DNA of 64,000 nt from Rhodothermales bacterium (GTDB lineage: Bacteria; Bacteroidota; Rhodothermia; Rhodothermales; Bin80): positions 1-64,000 of the forward strand of contig JANQES010000100.1 in NCBI GenBank assembly GCA_028278205.1, read 5' to 3'. Under the pieces are notes generated by a model. That model was given only the letters and a program-made list of their open reading frames with translations, was not told the DNA's origin and made no database searches. Numbering within the stretch: the stretch's first letter is position 1; each line of letters starts with the position of its first letter. Of the stretch, positions 57,093 through 64,000 are shown in pieces. The position numbers and the translations under genes are program-made.

Positions 57093-59487
57093 ACCTCGGC
57101 AGCTTCGCCTTCCAGAAGCCGCGCCCGAAGGTGCCCACGCGCAGCGTCCGATCTCCGGCGTGAATGTGCATGTCAGACACCTCCACGGAGGGGAGACCAC
57201 CCACGTGGTGCCAGACAACCTGGGCCGAATCTTCCCCGGCGTAGGCCATGTAGACGCCGAGGTCTGTGCCCACGTAGATCTGCTTGCGCGAGACTATCGA
57301 ATCGGGGGTGACGGCGATGGCGTTGGCCGGGATCGAGGGCAGGTTGTTGGTGATGTCCATCCACGTCTGGCCGCTGTCGGTAGAGCGCCAGACGAGGTGG
57401 CTGTAGCCGGCCCGCGTGGCGTAGAGCGTGCCCTCGGTGTCCGGATCGGCTTCGAGGTCGCTCACATACGAACCCGGCCAGCTTTCGGAAGCACTGTAAG
57501 CGAGGCTGTCCCAGGTGAGGCCTGCATCGAGCGAACGCCATAACGACGGCGTATTCACTTTTTCCGAATAGGCATAGACCACGTCTGGCTTCTGCTGGTC
57601 GAGGGCCAGCGCGCTGACGCTGTCGAGGGCAATGAGGCTCTTCCACGTTTTGCTGGTGGCGCTCCCGTTGCTATACGTCGTGTCGTTCCAGGTCGATTTG
57701 TAGATGGTCTCTTTGTCAGCGGTATACAAGACTTCCGAGGTGCGCGGATCCATCACCATAGGCGTCTTCCATAACCCCGACCCGTCGATGCCGTCCTGCG
57801 TTCTGGCCACGTTATAATCGAGCGGCACCTTCAAGCTGTCGAGCGGGATCCAGAATTGCCAGTGATGCCCTCCGGCCACCACGCCGTGGAGGATGTTGTT
57901 GGTGTGATCGAAAATCCCACTCGTGCCATCGCCGGTGACCCATTTGCGCCAGCGGGCGTTTTTGTCCCGGCCATGATGAATCAGGCTGCTCTGATCCTGC
58001 GCAGAGGCGGCCAGGCGGATGCTATCGCTCGGCGCACTGGCAATGCCATAGAGTTGGAGCGTCTGCAAGTTGGTATTCCGTGCTTCCCAGATAACCCCCT
58101 GATCATCCGACACAAAAACGCCGCCGTCGGTGAAGGAATACACCCGCGTCGAATCGAACGGATCGAATCCGAAGGCGCGATGATCCACGTGAATCCACGA
58201 TCCGGTGTTCAGGTCCAGGGTTTTGAAGTAAAGCGGATCGAACGTTTGTAAGATGCCCATCTGTATCCAGGCAGACCCGCCGTTATGGGTTCGATACAGG
58301 CATTGCCCTCCGGCAAAAGCCAGGTCCGGGTCTGCCGGCGAGACCGAGACGAACCAGAGGTCAGCGGTTCCACTACATTCGGTGAGATCTTTTAGCGTGG
58401 AATCCGACAAAACCAGATCCCATTGCGCGCCGCCGTCCATCGTCTTATAAATCCGCGCCTCGTAGTCGTCCTCGACGACGAGGCGAAACGAGGCGTAGAG
58501 GGTGTCCGGCGCCGCGTCTGAAAGCGCCAGTTGCGCACACGTGGTACACTGCTCCTGGAACGACGCCTCGGCGGGCAGCCCGTTGGTGAGGTGCTCCCAG
58601 GTCTGGCCGCCGTCTGTCGATTTCCAGACGCCGGGCGCGGCGTAGCTCGTATCGCTCTGGCTGGGCGCGCCCATCCCCACATACACCACGCCGGGCTCGC
58701 GGGTATTGAGCACGACGGATTGCGCGTTGCCCTCCAGGATGCGCCGCCACACCACCCCGCCGTTGGTCGATTTCCAGACGCCGTTGTCGGCAGCCAGATA
58801 CACCTGATTGACGGCTACCCGATCCCATGTTAAGGCGTAGCACGTCATCCGTTCGTCCGGCTGAAACAGCGTCGTCGCGCGCCAGGTTTTTCCCCCGTCG
58901 ATAGACCGAATCACCCCGGCGCCGAAGTGCCTCAGGTGTTGCAGCGACTGCGGCGCCTGCACACCTCCGAGGCCGAACTCGTCGCTGGTGCCCATCAACA
59001 AGATATCTGAATTCCTGGGATGCACAGCCACGGCAGAAACGGCCAGCGACGGCAAAGAATCGGTCATGGGTATCCAGCTTAACCCGGCGTTGGTCGTTTT
59101 CCAGAGCCCGCCGCCGGCTGAACCGGCCCAGATGATCCGGCTGTCGAAGGGATCGAAGGCGTGGGCATTAATCCGGCCACTGGTAGTCCAGCCGATATTC
59201 CTCCACGTTAAATCGATACCGGGCGTGAAGGGCTGGCGCTCGATCACCGAGTCGAGGTCGGCGGCTTTGAAGGGCTTCCACCGTGCATAGCCGCGCGTGG
59301 TGTCGGGTTGTCGTCGCTCTACCTGATGAAGCCATCGTCGCCGTTGCAGTTCCACCTGCCCAAGTGCTTCCTCAACTACCGCGATAGCCTCCACATTGGC
59401 GATAGTAGCATCCACCGCCTTCTGCTCGCAGGCCACCATGGCCAGCGAAAGCAGCACGGCGAGTAGAAAAAAACAAGGTGGTCTCAT
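57091..59487 (-). CDS. BNR/sortilin-like propeller lipoprotein
   Basis: 798 residues. The lipobox is MVAC (MRPPCFFLLAVLLSLAMVAC). The layout matches the 50830 gene: helical N-terminus (RRRWLHQVERRQPDTTRGYARWKPF), blades GLWKTTNAGLSWIPMTD, VIRSIDGGKTWRATT, VWKSTNGGVVWRRI, VWRSTDSGQTWMDIT, and a terminal IHAGDRTLRVGTFGRGFWKAKLPR. It is anchored by lipid while the other copy is free or secreted. The two paralogues flank the glycosyltransferase genes. Ligand unknown. Confidence 0.88.
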   Translation of the reverse strand: MRPPCFFLLAVLLSLAMVACEQKAVDATIANVEAIAVVEEALGQVELQRRRWLHQVERRQPDTTRGYARWKPFKAADLDSVIERQPFTPGIDLTWRNIGWTTSGRINAHAFDPFDSRIIWAGSAGGGLWKTTNAGLSWIPMTDSLPSLAVSAVAVHPRNSDILLMGTSDEFGLGGVQAPQSLQHLRHFGAGVIRSIDGGKTWRATTLFQPDERMTCYALTWDRVAVNQVYLAADNGVWKSTNGGVVWRRILEGNAQSVVLNTREPGVVYVGMGAPSQSDTSYAAPGVWKSTDGGQTWEHLTNGLPAEASFQEQCTTCAQLALSDAAPDTLYASFRLVVEDDYEARIYKTMDGGAQWDLVLSDSTLKDLTECSGTADLWFVSVSPADPDLAFAGGQCLYRTHNGGSAWIQMGILQTFDPLYFKTLDLNTGSWIHVDHRAFGFDPFDSTRVYSFTDGGVFVSDDQGVIWEARNTNLQTLQLYGIASAPSDSIRLAASAQDQSSLIHHGRDKNARWRKWVTGDGTSGIFDHTNNILHGVVAGGHHWQFWIPLDSLKVPLDYNVARTQDGIDGSGLWKTPMVMDPRTSEVLYTADKETIYKSTWNDTTYSNGSATSKTWKSLIALDSVSALALDQQKPDVVYAYSEKVNTPSLWRSLDAGLTWDSLAYSASESWPGSYVSDLEADPDTEGTLYATRAGYSHLVWRSTDSGQTWMDITNNLPSIPANAIAVTPDSIVSRKQIYVGTDLGVYMAYAGEDSAQVVWHHVGGLPSVEVSDMHIHAGDRTLRVGTFGRGFWKAKLPR

Positions 59488-59821
59488 GGCTTTTCCCGTA
59501 AGGCTTGTCCCTGAAGTGAACGGTGTCGGTAGAAAAGCGCGTGGATACGCCCGGCCTCTACGCCATAGTACGTAAAAAGAGCTACGAATTAGCTCATGCC
59601 AGATCCGGCCTGTTTATCGTCTTCGTGTTTAACCAATTGATTACAGAATGAACTATTTATTTCAGATAAACGTATTTATGTTGCCCCGGCATGATAAGAA
59701 GCGCCCAAGGCGCAATGACCTTTCATGCCTGAATGCGCAGATAGCGCCGTGCATCCGGCCCACCCCACCGCCGCGCACGCGCCCGCCCTCGCTACCCACC
59801 GTCTGCCACCCCTCACGATCG
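59488..59821. other. 334-base divergent promoter region
   Basis: No gene is supported. It must carry promoters for the BNR gene (minus) and the sigma gene (plus). An AT-rich stretch at 59625-59690 (ATTTATTTCAGATAAACGTATTTATG) is the best location for the sigma promoter. In-frame codons upstream of 59822 look non-coding (Pro/Arg-rich). Confidence 0.5.
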
Positions 59822-60412
59822 ATGACCCACCCGCATCAGGAAAACGTAACGCGCCTGCTCGATGCGTTGCGGGACGGCGACCGAAGTGTCCTCGACGAAC
59901 TCTTCCGCCTCGTCTACGACGAGTTGCGCGCGCTGGCCCACCAAAAACGCATCCGCTGGCAAGGCGACTATACGCTCAACACCACGGCTATCGTCCACGA
60001 AGCCTACCTCAAACTGGCCGACCGGCCCGAAATAGACCTCAAAAGCCGCGCCCATTTCTTCGCCGTATCGGCCCGCGCCATGCGCCATATTTTGATCAAT
60101 TACGCCGAGCTACGCCAGGCGAAAAAACGCGGCGGCGACGTCAAAAAAATCTCCCTCGAAGACGATCACGGCCTCACCCAAAACGTGGTAGACCTGACCG
60201 AAGAACAGACCGACAAGCTGGTCTCGCTCGAACAGGCGCTCAAAAAGCTCGAAGGCCAAAACGAACGCCTCGTCCGCATCGTCGAATGCAAATTTTTCGG
60301 GGGGATGACCAACGACGAGACGGCCAAAGCCCTGGAAATCTCGAAAGCGACGGTCAAACGCGGCTGGCTGACAGCCCGGTCGTGGCTCTTCCGCGAAATC
60401 GCACCAGGCTAG
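59822..60412 (+). CDS. ECF sigma factor, TIGR02999-type
   Basis: 196 residues from ATG 59822 (MTHPHQENVTRLLDALRDGD). Region 2 reads RSVLDELFRLVYDELRALAHQKRIRWQ with LNTTAIVHEAYLKLADRPEIDLKSRAHFFAVSARAMRHILINYA, and region 4 reads LVRIVECKFFGGMTNDETAKALEISKATVKRGWLTARSWL. This matches the ECF group TIGR02999, which is commonly encoded next to Ser/Thr kinases. No anti-sigma gene is present. The next gene, past a repeat element, is the kinase-receiver-phosphatase fusion, so direct phosphorylation is the likely control. Confidence 0.93.
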   Translation: MTHPHQENVTRLLDALRDGDRSVLDELFRLVYDELRALAHQKRIRWQGDYTLNTTAIVHEAYLKLADRPEIDLKSRAHFFAVSARAMRHILINYAELRQAKKRGGDVKKISLEDDHGLTQNVVDLTEEQTDKLVSLEQALKKLEGQNERLVRIVECKFFGGMTNDETAKALEISKATVKRGWLTARSWLFREIAPG

Positions 60413-60451
60413 GCCGGTGTATCGCTAATTCGACTTTCTTTTCCCCTTTCC

Positions 60452-60601
60452 ATTTTGGATTTTAGATTTTGGATTGGGAGATTTCCAATCCTCATTTAAC
60501 AATCGAAAAAGCCGCGACGGTAAGAACTGCTGCGGCTTTTTCGGTTGGGAAAACGGAATGAATCAGACCAATCCAAAATCTAAAATCTAAAATCCAAAAT
60601 C
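60452..60601. repeat. TTTTGGA inverted element (copy 6) with internal terminator-like hairpin
   Basis: Arms at 60452-60476 and 60568-60601. The interior includes AATCGAAAAAGCCGC and GCGGCTTTTTCGGTT, a strong stem followed by few T. It separates the sigma gene from the kinase gene and ends 10 bases before the kinase start. Confidence 0.9.
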
Positions 60602-60611
60602 ACCATCCCTC

Positions 60612-62921
60612 ATGGATACCACGCGCTGGGACGACTTGGAGACGATCTTCGAACAGGCCCTGGCCCTGCCGCCCGACGAGCGCACGGCCTTCCTCGACGA
60701 CGTCTGCACCGGCAACCCTGAATTGCGCAAAGAACTCGACTCGCTGCTGACCTACGAGGAAGCCGCCTCCGGTTTTTTCGAAAGCCTGGCCGAGGCCGTG
60801 CCTACGCCGTTAAGGGAGCAGGCGGCGCCGGCGCCGGTCGATCCGTATAACCTCATCGGCCAGACGGTCTCGCATTACCGGGTGCAGGCCAAGCTCGGCG
60901 GCGGCGGCATGGGCGTGGTCTACAGCGCCGAAGACATCCAGCTAGGCCGCACCGTCGCGCTCAAGTTTTTGCCGCCGCACCTCCACGCCGACCAGCAGGC
61001 CAAGCAGCGGTTCATCGCCGAAGCCAAAGCCGCCTCGGCCCTCGATCATTCCAACATCTGCACCATTTACGAAGTCGATGAGACGCGGCAGGGGCAGCTT
61101 TTCATCGCCATGGCGTGCTACAACGGCCAGACGCTCAAACAGAAAATCAAAAACGGGCCGCTGCCGGTAGAGACCGCGCTCGACTATGCCATCCAGATCA
61201 CGAAGGGGCTCTCGAAAGCCCACGCGCGCGGCATCGTCCATCGCGACGTCAAGCCCGCCAACATCATGGTGACCACCGACGGCGTCGTCAAAATCCTTGA
61301 CTTCGGCCTGGCTAAGATTTCGAATCTTCAGTTGACCAAAACCGGCACGGCGGTGGGCACCGTCGCCTACATGAGCCCGGAGCAGGGACAGGGCAAACCC
61401 GTCGATCACCGGACCGATTTCTGGTCGCTCGGCGTGGTCTTCTACGAGATGCTGGCCGGGCAACAACCGTTCAGCGCCGACTTCGAGCAGGCCCTGCTTT
61501 TTTCGATCATCCACACCGAGCCCAGGCCGCTTTCGAGCATACGCTCCGGCTTGCCGCTGCGCGTGGAGCATCTCATCGAAAAAGCCCTCGCCAAAGAACC
61601 CGCCCACCGCTATCAACACGCCGACGATCTGCTGGTCGATCTCAAGGCCATTCACAATCAAATCGTCGAAGGGCCTACGGTGGCGCAGACGGTCTACCGC
61701 CCTGCCCCGTCGCCGGTCGTCGAAGCGCCGCCGGCGCCGGCCCCGGCGGAACCCCAGGCCGGCCCGGCGACGATCCTCGTCGTAGACGACGAGCCGGAGC
61801 TTGAACTGCTGATGCAGCACAAGTTTCGCCGCCAGATCCGGGACAACACCTGGACGTTTGTCTTTGCCCGCAACGGCGCCGAAGCCCTCGAACAGGTGCA
61901 GGCCCACCCGGAGATCGAACTGGTGCTGACCGACCTGAACATGCCGGAGATGGACGGCCTGACGCTGCTGACCAAACTCGGCGAGATGGACCACGTCCTC
62001 AAAGCCGTCGTGATCTCGGCCTACGACGACATGGACAACATCCGCACGGCGATGAACCGGGGCGCCTTCGACTTCGTGACCAAGCCGGTCGATTTTGCGG
62101 ATTTAGAGACGACGATCCTGAAGACGCAACACGAGGTGGCCGCGCTCCGGCAAGCTGCCGAGGCCCAACGCCGGCTCCTCAGCCTGGAAAACGAATGGCA
62201 GGTGGCCCGCCGCCTGCAAGAGACCATCTTGCCGCTCACCTTCCCAAGGCTCGACACCGCCGAGGTCTATGCCTTTACAGCCCCGGCCCGCGAAGTCAGC
62301 GGCGACTTCTACGACTTTTTCGTGATCGAACCGGGGCGGCTGGGCTTCGTCGTCGGCACGGTCTCGGGCAAGGGCCTTTCGGCGGCGCTCTTCACGGTGA
62401 TGTGCCACACGTTGCTGCGCGCCATCGCCCTGCAAGGCGCGGCGCCGGGCGCCTGCCTGCAACACACCAAAGACCTGCTCTTCCTCGAAAACCTGCCGGA
62501 ACTGACGCTGACGGTCTTCTACGGCGTGCTCGACCTCAACACCGGCGTGGTAGACTATTGCAACGCCGGGCAGGAGACGCCTTACCTCCTCCAGGCCGAC
62601 GGCGCCGTCGCCCGGCTCGACAGCACCGCCGGGGCCGCGCTCAACCTGACCGAAGACACCGACTATCCCACGCGCCAGACCACCTTGCCGCCAGGCGCCG
62701 GGCTGTTCCTTTTCACCAACGGCCTGCTCCAGACGCAAAACCCGCAGGGCACCCCGTTCTCTACCAGCCGCCTCGCCACGCTCCTCGGCCAGAGCGGCGA
62801 CGCCTCGCCCGCCGAGATCATCCGCAACATGATCCGCGCCGTCACGCAGTTTGCCGGAGAGACCACGCAACCCGAAGACGTGACGCTGCTGGCCTTGCGG
62901 TACAAAGGCGCCGGGGAGTGA
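60612..62921 (+). CDS. Ser/Thr kinase - receiver - PP2C phosphatase fusion (paralogue)
   Basis: 769 residues. The order is as in the 41662 protein: N-terminal helical extension (RWDDLETIFEQALALPPDERTAFLDDVCTG), kinase about 85-345 with GGGGMGVVYSA, ALKFL, HRDVKPANI, DFGLAK and SPEQGQGK, receiver about 386-495 (VVDDEPE, Asp in LTDLNMPEMDG, VTKPV), coiled linker, and PP2C about 530-765 (SGDFYDFF, SGKGLSAALF, PEDVTLLALR). All catalytic residues are kept. It is flanked by the ECF sigma gene and a propeller histidine kinase, so signal input by the receiver and output to the sigma factor are both plausible. The stop overlaps a TTTTGGA element. Confidence 0.93.
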   Translation: MDTTRWDDLETIFEQALALPPDERTAFLDDVCTGNPELRKELDSLLTYEEAASGFFESLAEAVPTPLREQAAPAPVDPYNLIGQTVSHYRVQAKLGGGGMGVVYSAEDIQLGRTVALKFLPPHLHADQQAKQRFIAEAKAASALDHSNICTIYEVDETRQGQLFIAMACYNGQTLKQKIKNGPLPVETALDYAIQITKGLSKAHARGIVHRDVKPANIMVTTDGVVKILDFGLAKISNLQLTKTGTAVGTVAYMSPEQGQGKPVDHRTDFWSLGVVFYEMLAGQQPFSADFEQALLFSIIHTEPRPLSSIRSGLPLRVEHLIEKALAKEPAHRYQHADDLLVDLKAIHNQIVEGPTVAQTVYRPAPSPVVEAPPAPAPAEPQAGPATILVVDDEPELELLMQHKFRRQIRDNTWTFVFARNGAEALEQVQAHPEIELVLTDLNMPEMDGLTLLTKLGEMDHVLKAVVISAYDDMDNIRTAMNRGAFDFVTKPVDFADLETTILKTQHEVAALRQAAEAQRRLLSLENEWQVARRLQETILPLTFPRLDTAEVYAFTAPAREVSGDFYDFFVIEPGRLGFVVGTVSGKGLSAALFTVMCHTLLRAIALQGAAPGACLQHTKDLLFLENLPELTLTVFYGVLDLNTGVVDYCNAGQETPYLLQADGAVARLDSTAGAALNLTEDTDYPTRQTTLPPGAGLFLFTNGLLQTQNPQGTPFSTSRLATLLGQSGDASPAEIIRNMIRAVTQFAGETTQPEDVTLLALRYKGAGE

Positions 62922-63016
62922 ATTTTGGATTTTGGATTTTAGATTTTGGATTGATCCCTTTCGATACCGTTTCTCTGTAATACTTGTGCATGAATCCAAA
63001 ATCTAAAATCCCAAAA
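62921..63016. repeat. TTTTGGA inverted element (copy 7)
   Basis: The left arm begins at the last base of the kinase stop codon (TGAATTTTGG); the right arm ends near 63016, about 14 bases before the next start codon. The interior is about 40 bases. Confidence 0.9.
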
Positions 63017-63029
63017 ACAGAGGCCGCTG

Positions 63030-64000
63030 ATGAAGGCTTTGCGATCTTGCTTGCCGGCGTTGCTCGCCGCGCTGGGGCTGCTCGGCGTGGGGCCTGCTTT
63101 GGGGCAGGCGCAGCAGCAAGACATCCGCTTCGAGCACCTCTCGGTGGACGACGGCCTCTCGCATAACAACGTCTTCGCTATCGCCCAGGACCCCGACGGG
63201 TTTATGTGGTTCGGCACGGAGAAAGGCCTCAGCAAATATGACGGCCACACCTTCGACGTCTACCGGCACGACGTAGACAAGCCCAACAGCCTGAGCAACG
63301 AATGGGTCTCGGCGGCGCTCGTAGACCAAACGGGCACACTCTGGGCCGGCACCGACGACGGCCTCAATCGCTTCGATCCGGACACGGATACCTTCACCCG
63401 CTACCTGCACGACCCCGCCGTCTCGACCAGCTTAAGCGACAACTTCATCAAAGCCCTCTACGAAGACCGCGGCGGGATGCTCTGGGTGGGCACCGACAAC
63501 GGCGGCCTCAACCGCTTCGATCCGAAGACCGAAACCTTCACCCGCTTCCTGCCCATCCCCGGCGACTCGACCAGCCTGAGCAGCAGATGGGTGCAATGCA
63601 TCTATCAGGACCGCGCGGGCACGCTCTGGGTGGGCACAGGACGCGGCAGCCTCGACCGCTTCGACGCAGAATCCGAAACGTTTACGCGCTACACCCACGA
63701 TCCGGACGACCCCCGAAGCCTGGGTCACGACGTGGTGTATGCCATTCACGAAGACCGCGCCGGCACACTCTGGGTGGGCACCGGCCGCGGCCTCAATCGC
63801 TTCGATGCCGAAACCGAAACCTTCACCCGGTTCCTGCACGATCCGAACGACCCCAACAGCCTGAGCCACGATGTCATTCAAACGCTTCACGAAGATGGCG
63901 AGGGTATGCTCTGGGTAGGCACCGTCGGCGGCCTTAATCGTTTCGATCCGCGCACCGAGACCGTTACCCGCTTCCTGCATGATCCGGGTCAGCCCAACGC
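63030..64000 (+). CDS. Reg_prop propeller sensor, probably a histidine kinase (cut by window end)
   Basis: ATG 63030 opens MKALRSCLPALLAALGLLG with signal peptide ending GPALGQAQ. The mature start QQDIRFEHLSVDDGLSHNNV matches the 44108 protein (QHTIRFDHLTADNGLSHNNV). At least six Reg_prop blades follow (MLWVGTDNGGLNRFD, TLWVGTGRGSLDRFD, TLWVGTGRGLNRFD and others). The frame is open to the last base of the window, so Y_Y_Y, histidine-kinase and ATPase parts are presumably beyond it. Gene order sigma-kinase/phosphatase-propeller repeats the first module. Confidence 0.88.
   Translation, partial: MKALRSCLPALLAALGLLGVGPALGQAQQQDIRFEHLSVDDGLSHNNVFAIAQDPDGFMWFGTEKGLSKYDGHTFDVYRHDVDKPNSLSNEWVSAALVDQTGTLWAGTDDGLNRFDPDTDTFTRYLHDPAVSTSLSDNFIKALYEDRGGMLWVGTDNGGLNRFDPKTETFTRFLPIPGDSTSLSSRWVQCIYQDRAGTLWVGTGRGSLDRFDAESETFTRYTHDPDDPRSLGHDVVYAIHEDRAGTLWVGTGRGLNRFDAETETFTRFLHDPNDPNSLSHDVIQTLHEDGEGMLWVGTVGGLNRFDPRTETVTRFLHDPGQPN

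Noticed and set aside
59648..59821. Longer sigma-factor start at 59648
   Set aside because: The extra 58 residues are Pro/Arg-rich with no homology to region 1/2; ATG 59822 gives the normal TIGR02999 length.

Overview
The window is a GC-rich bacterial chromosome segment of ordinary coding density. Its gene content points to the Bacteroidota/Rhodothermota side of the tree. Indicators are a TonB-dependent receptor with a carboxypeptidase-like N-terminal domain paired with a DUF4249-type lipoprotein, TIGR02999-type ECF sigma factor, giant Reg_prop/Y_Y_Y beta-propeller histidine kinases, BNR-repeat secreted proteins ending in a TLRVGT(Y/F)GRGFW motif, and a TAnnTTTG promoter-like box. A Rhodothermales-like host is my best inference. 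No rRNA, tRNA, CRISPR array or transposase gene was recognised.

Layout. 1-8.6 kb: an XRE regulator, then a TetR-TolC-adaptor-RND efflux operon with a perfect palindromic operator. 8.7-12 kb: TonB receptor plus DUF4249 lipoprotein between two similar hairpins. 12-16.6 kb: a small accessory stretch with a decayed PIN-type gene pair, mpl, a Phd/ParE toxin-antitoxin pair and an unusual HNH nuclease anchored in the membrane with an outside jelly-roll-like domain. 16.7-24.4 kb: ccmF, an ArsR/SmtB regulator and a Mn/Fe/Zn ABC importer whose permeases carry C-terminal winged-helix extensions; a DtxR-like box lies upstream. 24.5-28.5 kb: a PD40 lipoprotein, a CnoX/YbbN thioredoxin and a serine hydrolase. 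28.6-32.9 kb: arsenosugar genes (arsS, AhpD-like, acetamidase, arsM, arsR). 33-41.5 kb: an unknown two-gene unit, Lrp regulator divergent from a PLP decarboxylase, GNAT, and a heterodimeric ABC exporter enclosing RNase Z.

41.6-47.6 kb and 59.8-64 kb hold two copies of one signalling module. Each has a protein that fuses a Ser/Thr kinase, a response-regulator receiver and a SpoIIE/PP2C phosphatase, followed by a beta-propeller histidine kinase. The second copy is preceded by an ECF sigma factor and runs off the window end. Between the modules lie a small protein with two GGPPPGSMQVY repeats next to a prolyl-4-hydroxylase-like oxygenase (a possible peptide-modification locus), then glycan-modifying genes (FkbM methyltransferase, three glycosyltransferases, one fused to a sulfotransferase) and two paralogous secreted BNR proteins.

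The most striking non-coding feature is intergenic. Many gaps are filled, often exactly from stop or start codon to start or stop codon, by elements made of inverted arms of 6-8-base tandem repeats around a short interior. Seven copies use TTTTGGA arms; others use CTGGTTT, CTCTCCC, GATGGACGC, GCAAAG, TTTGCCTA and CGTATTG arms. Several genes end inside an arm, which supplies the stop codon and a short tail.
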